Shown one piece after another: positions 7,289 through 7,753 of a stretch of DNA of 7,753 nt. Source of the DNA: Rhizobium sp. Q54 (GTDB taxonomy: Bacteria; Bacteroidota; Bacteroidia; Flavobacteriales; Flavobacteriaceae); contig CALPLL020000079.1 of NCBI GenBank assembly GCA_943324395.2, positions 1-7,753 on the forward strand, given 5' to 3'. Made by a program: the position numbers and the translations under genes. Numbering within the stretch: position 1 is the stretch's first letter; each line of letters opens with the position of its first letter. A model generated the notes under the pieces. The model did no database searches. It was not told the DNA's origin and saw only the letters and a program-made list of their open reading frames with translations.

Positions 7289-7753
7289 CTAGCTTTTTTG
7301 TTCTTTATTAAAATAAACCAAGTAATAATACATTTGCTTTTCTTCGTCCCAGCCTTTTTCAACAAATTTTTCAGCACTTTCAGGATTAATAAAATCCATT
7401 TTAATTTGAATGTGAGTATCTAAATTAATTACGTTTTTTATTGATTTACGAGCATCAGAAACGGCCGAATTTGCAATAGGAAAAGTAGTCACATCTTCAA
7501 TACTGTATTTCTCGCCTTTATCTACTTTGTAACTTCTGAATTCAGGAATTAAATCGGGATTGTCCATCACTTCATTTAAGAAATTACTTTCTTCAAACTG
7601 ATCGTTTTTAGCAAAATAATTCACCGAACGGTTCATGAACATCACTTCTTGTTTTTTATCCTCAGCAGGAAAAACAACGTCTTTTGCAAATCCTTGACAG
7701 AATTTCAAATATTTCTTAGTGATAAAATTTTCGTCTTGAAAAGCATCAACAGA
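7289..7753 (-). CDS. Nucleoid-associated protein (NdpA/YejK family), C-terminal part; 5' end outside window
   Basis: 154 codons and a TAG stop are visible, and the frame is open to the right edge, so this is the C-terminal part of a longer protein. The family is usually ~330-350 residues. The order of features follows the C-terminal half of E. coli YejK: a helical stretch with NFLNEVMDN, then FRSYKVDKGEKYSIED, FPIANSAVSDARKSIKNVI, and the final strands HIQIKMDFINPE and MYYYLVYF. These line up with YELEESFPADRSTLRQL and GLTINFD in YejK. That alignment is from memory, so the family call is good but not certain. Such proteins associate with the nucleoid; their exact role is poorly defined. A TTG at 7708 can mimic a start, but the reading frame continues upstream of it (SVDAFQDENFITKKY), so it is internal. 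The gene has its own terminator. Confidence 0.75.
   Translation of the reverse strand, partial: SVDAFQDENFITKKYLKFCQGFAKDVVFPAEDKKQEVMFMNRSVNYFAKNDQFEESNFLNEVMDNPDLIPEFRSYKVDKGEKYSIEDVTTFPIANSAVSDARKSIKNVINLDTHIQIKMDFINPESAEKFVEKGWDEEKQMYYYLVYFNKEQKS

Noticed and set aside
7706..7708. TTG as the start of a 139-residue protein.
   Set aside because: The frame stays open to the window edge with sequence that fits the family, so the true start lies outside.

Overview
The window is AT-rich, and every gene I can support lies on the minus strand. Several features point to a member of the Flavobacteriaceae, probably Flavobacterium or a close relative. These are secreted proteins built from Bacteroidota-type adhesion modules, a gliding-motility-associated (type B) C-terminal sorting domain, A-rich rather than Shine-Dalgarno-like upstream regions, and candidate promoters of the TTTG / TAnnTTTG kind. 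The genus is an inference from family resemblance, not from a marker gene.

In the direction of transcription (right to left), the window opens with the 3' end of a nucleoid-associated protein gene (NdpA/YejK family, 7289-7753, cut by the right edge). A strong 12-bp terminator hairpin (7243-7272) closes it. A second transcription unit then starts and appears to run off the left edge. It holds an ABC-2 type exporter ATPase (6273-7172, TTG start), a six-helix permease (5315-6154), a 765-residue secreted T9SS type B protein with a choice-of-anchor L-like N-terminus (3002-5299), and the first ~989 codons of a giant secreted protein (1-2968). The giant protein has an IgGFc-binding-like N-terminal region followed by tandem adhesion modules. 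Gaps inside this unit are 118, 15 and 33 bp, and I see no terminator in any of them.

The ATPase and permease together should form one exporter of unknown substrate. The two large proteins should be exported by Sec, pass the outer membrane through the type IX secretion system, and be displayed on or released from the cell surface. For the giant protein this is inferred, because its C-terminus is outside the window. Nothing in the sequence shows that the exporter acts on the two secreted proteins; their link is only position and strand.

The most notable non-coding structures are two. One is a perfect 10-bp inverted repeat that puts the start codon of the 765-residue protein in a 7-nt loop, overlapping a TATATTTG box. 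The other is an 18-bp near-perfect tandem repeat filling the spacer between ATPase and permease. I found no RNA gene, CRISPR array, insertion sequence or clearly novel system.
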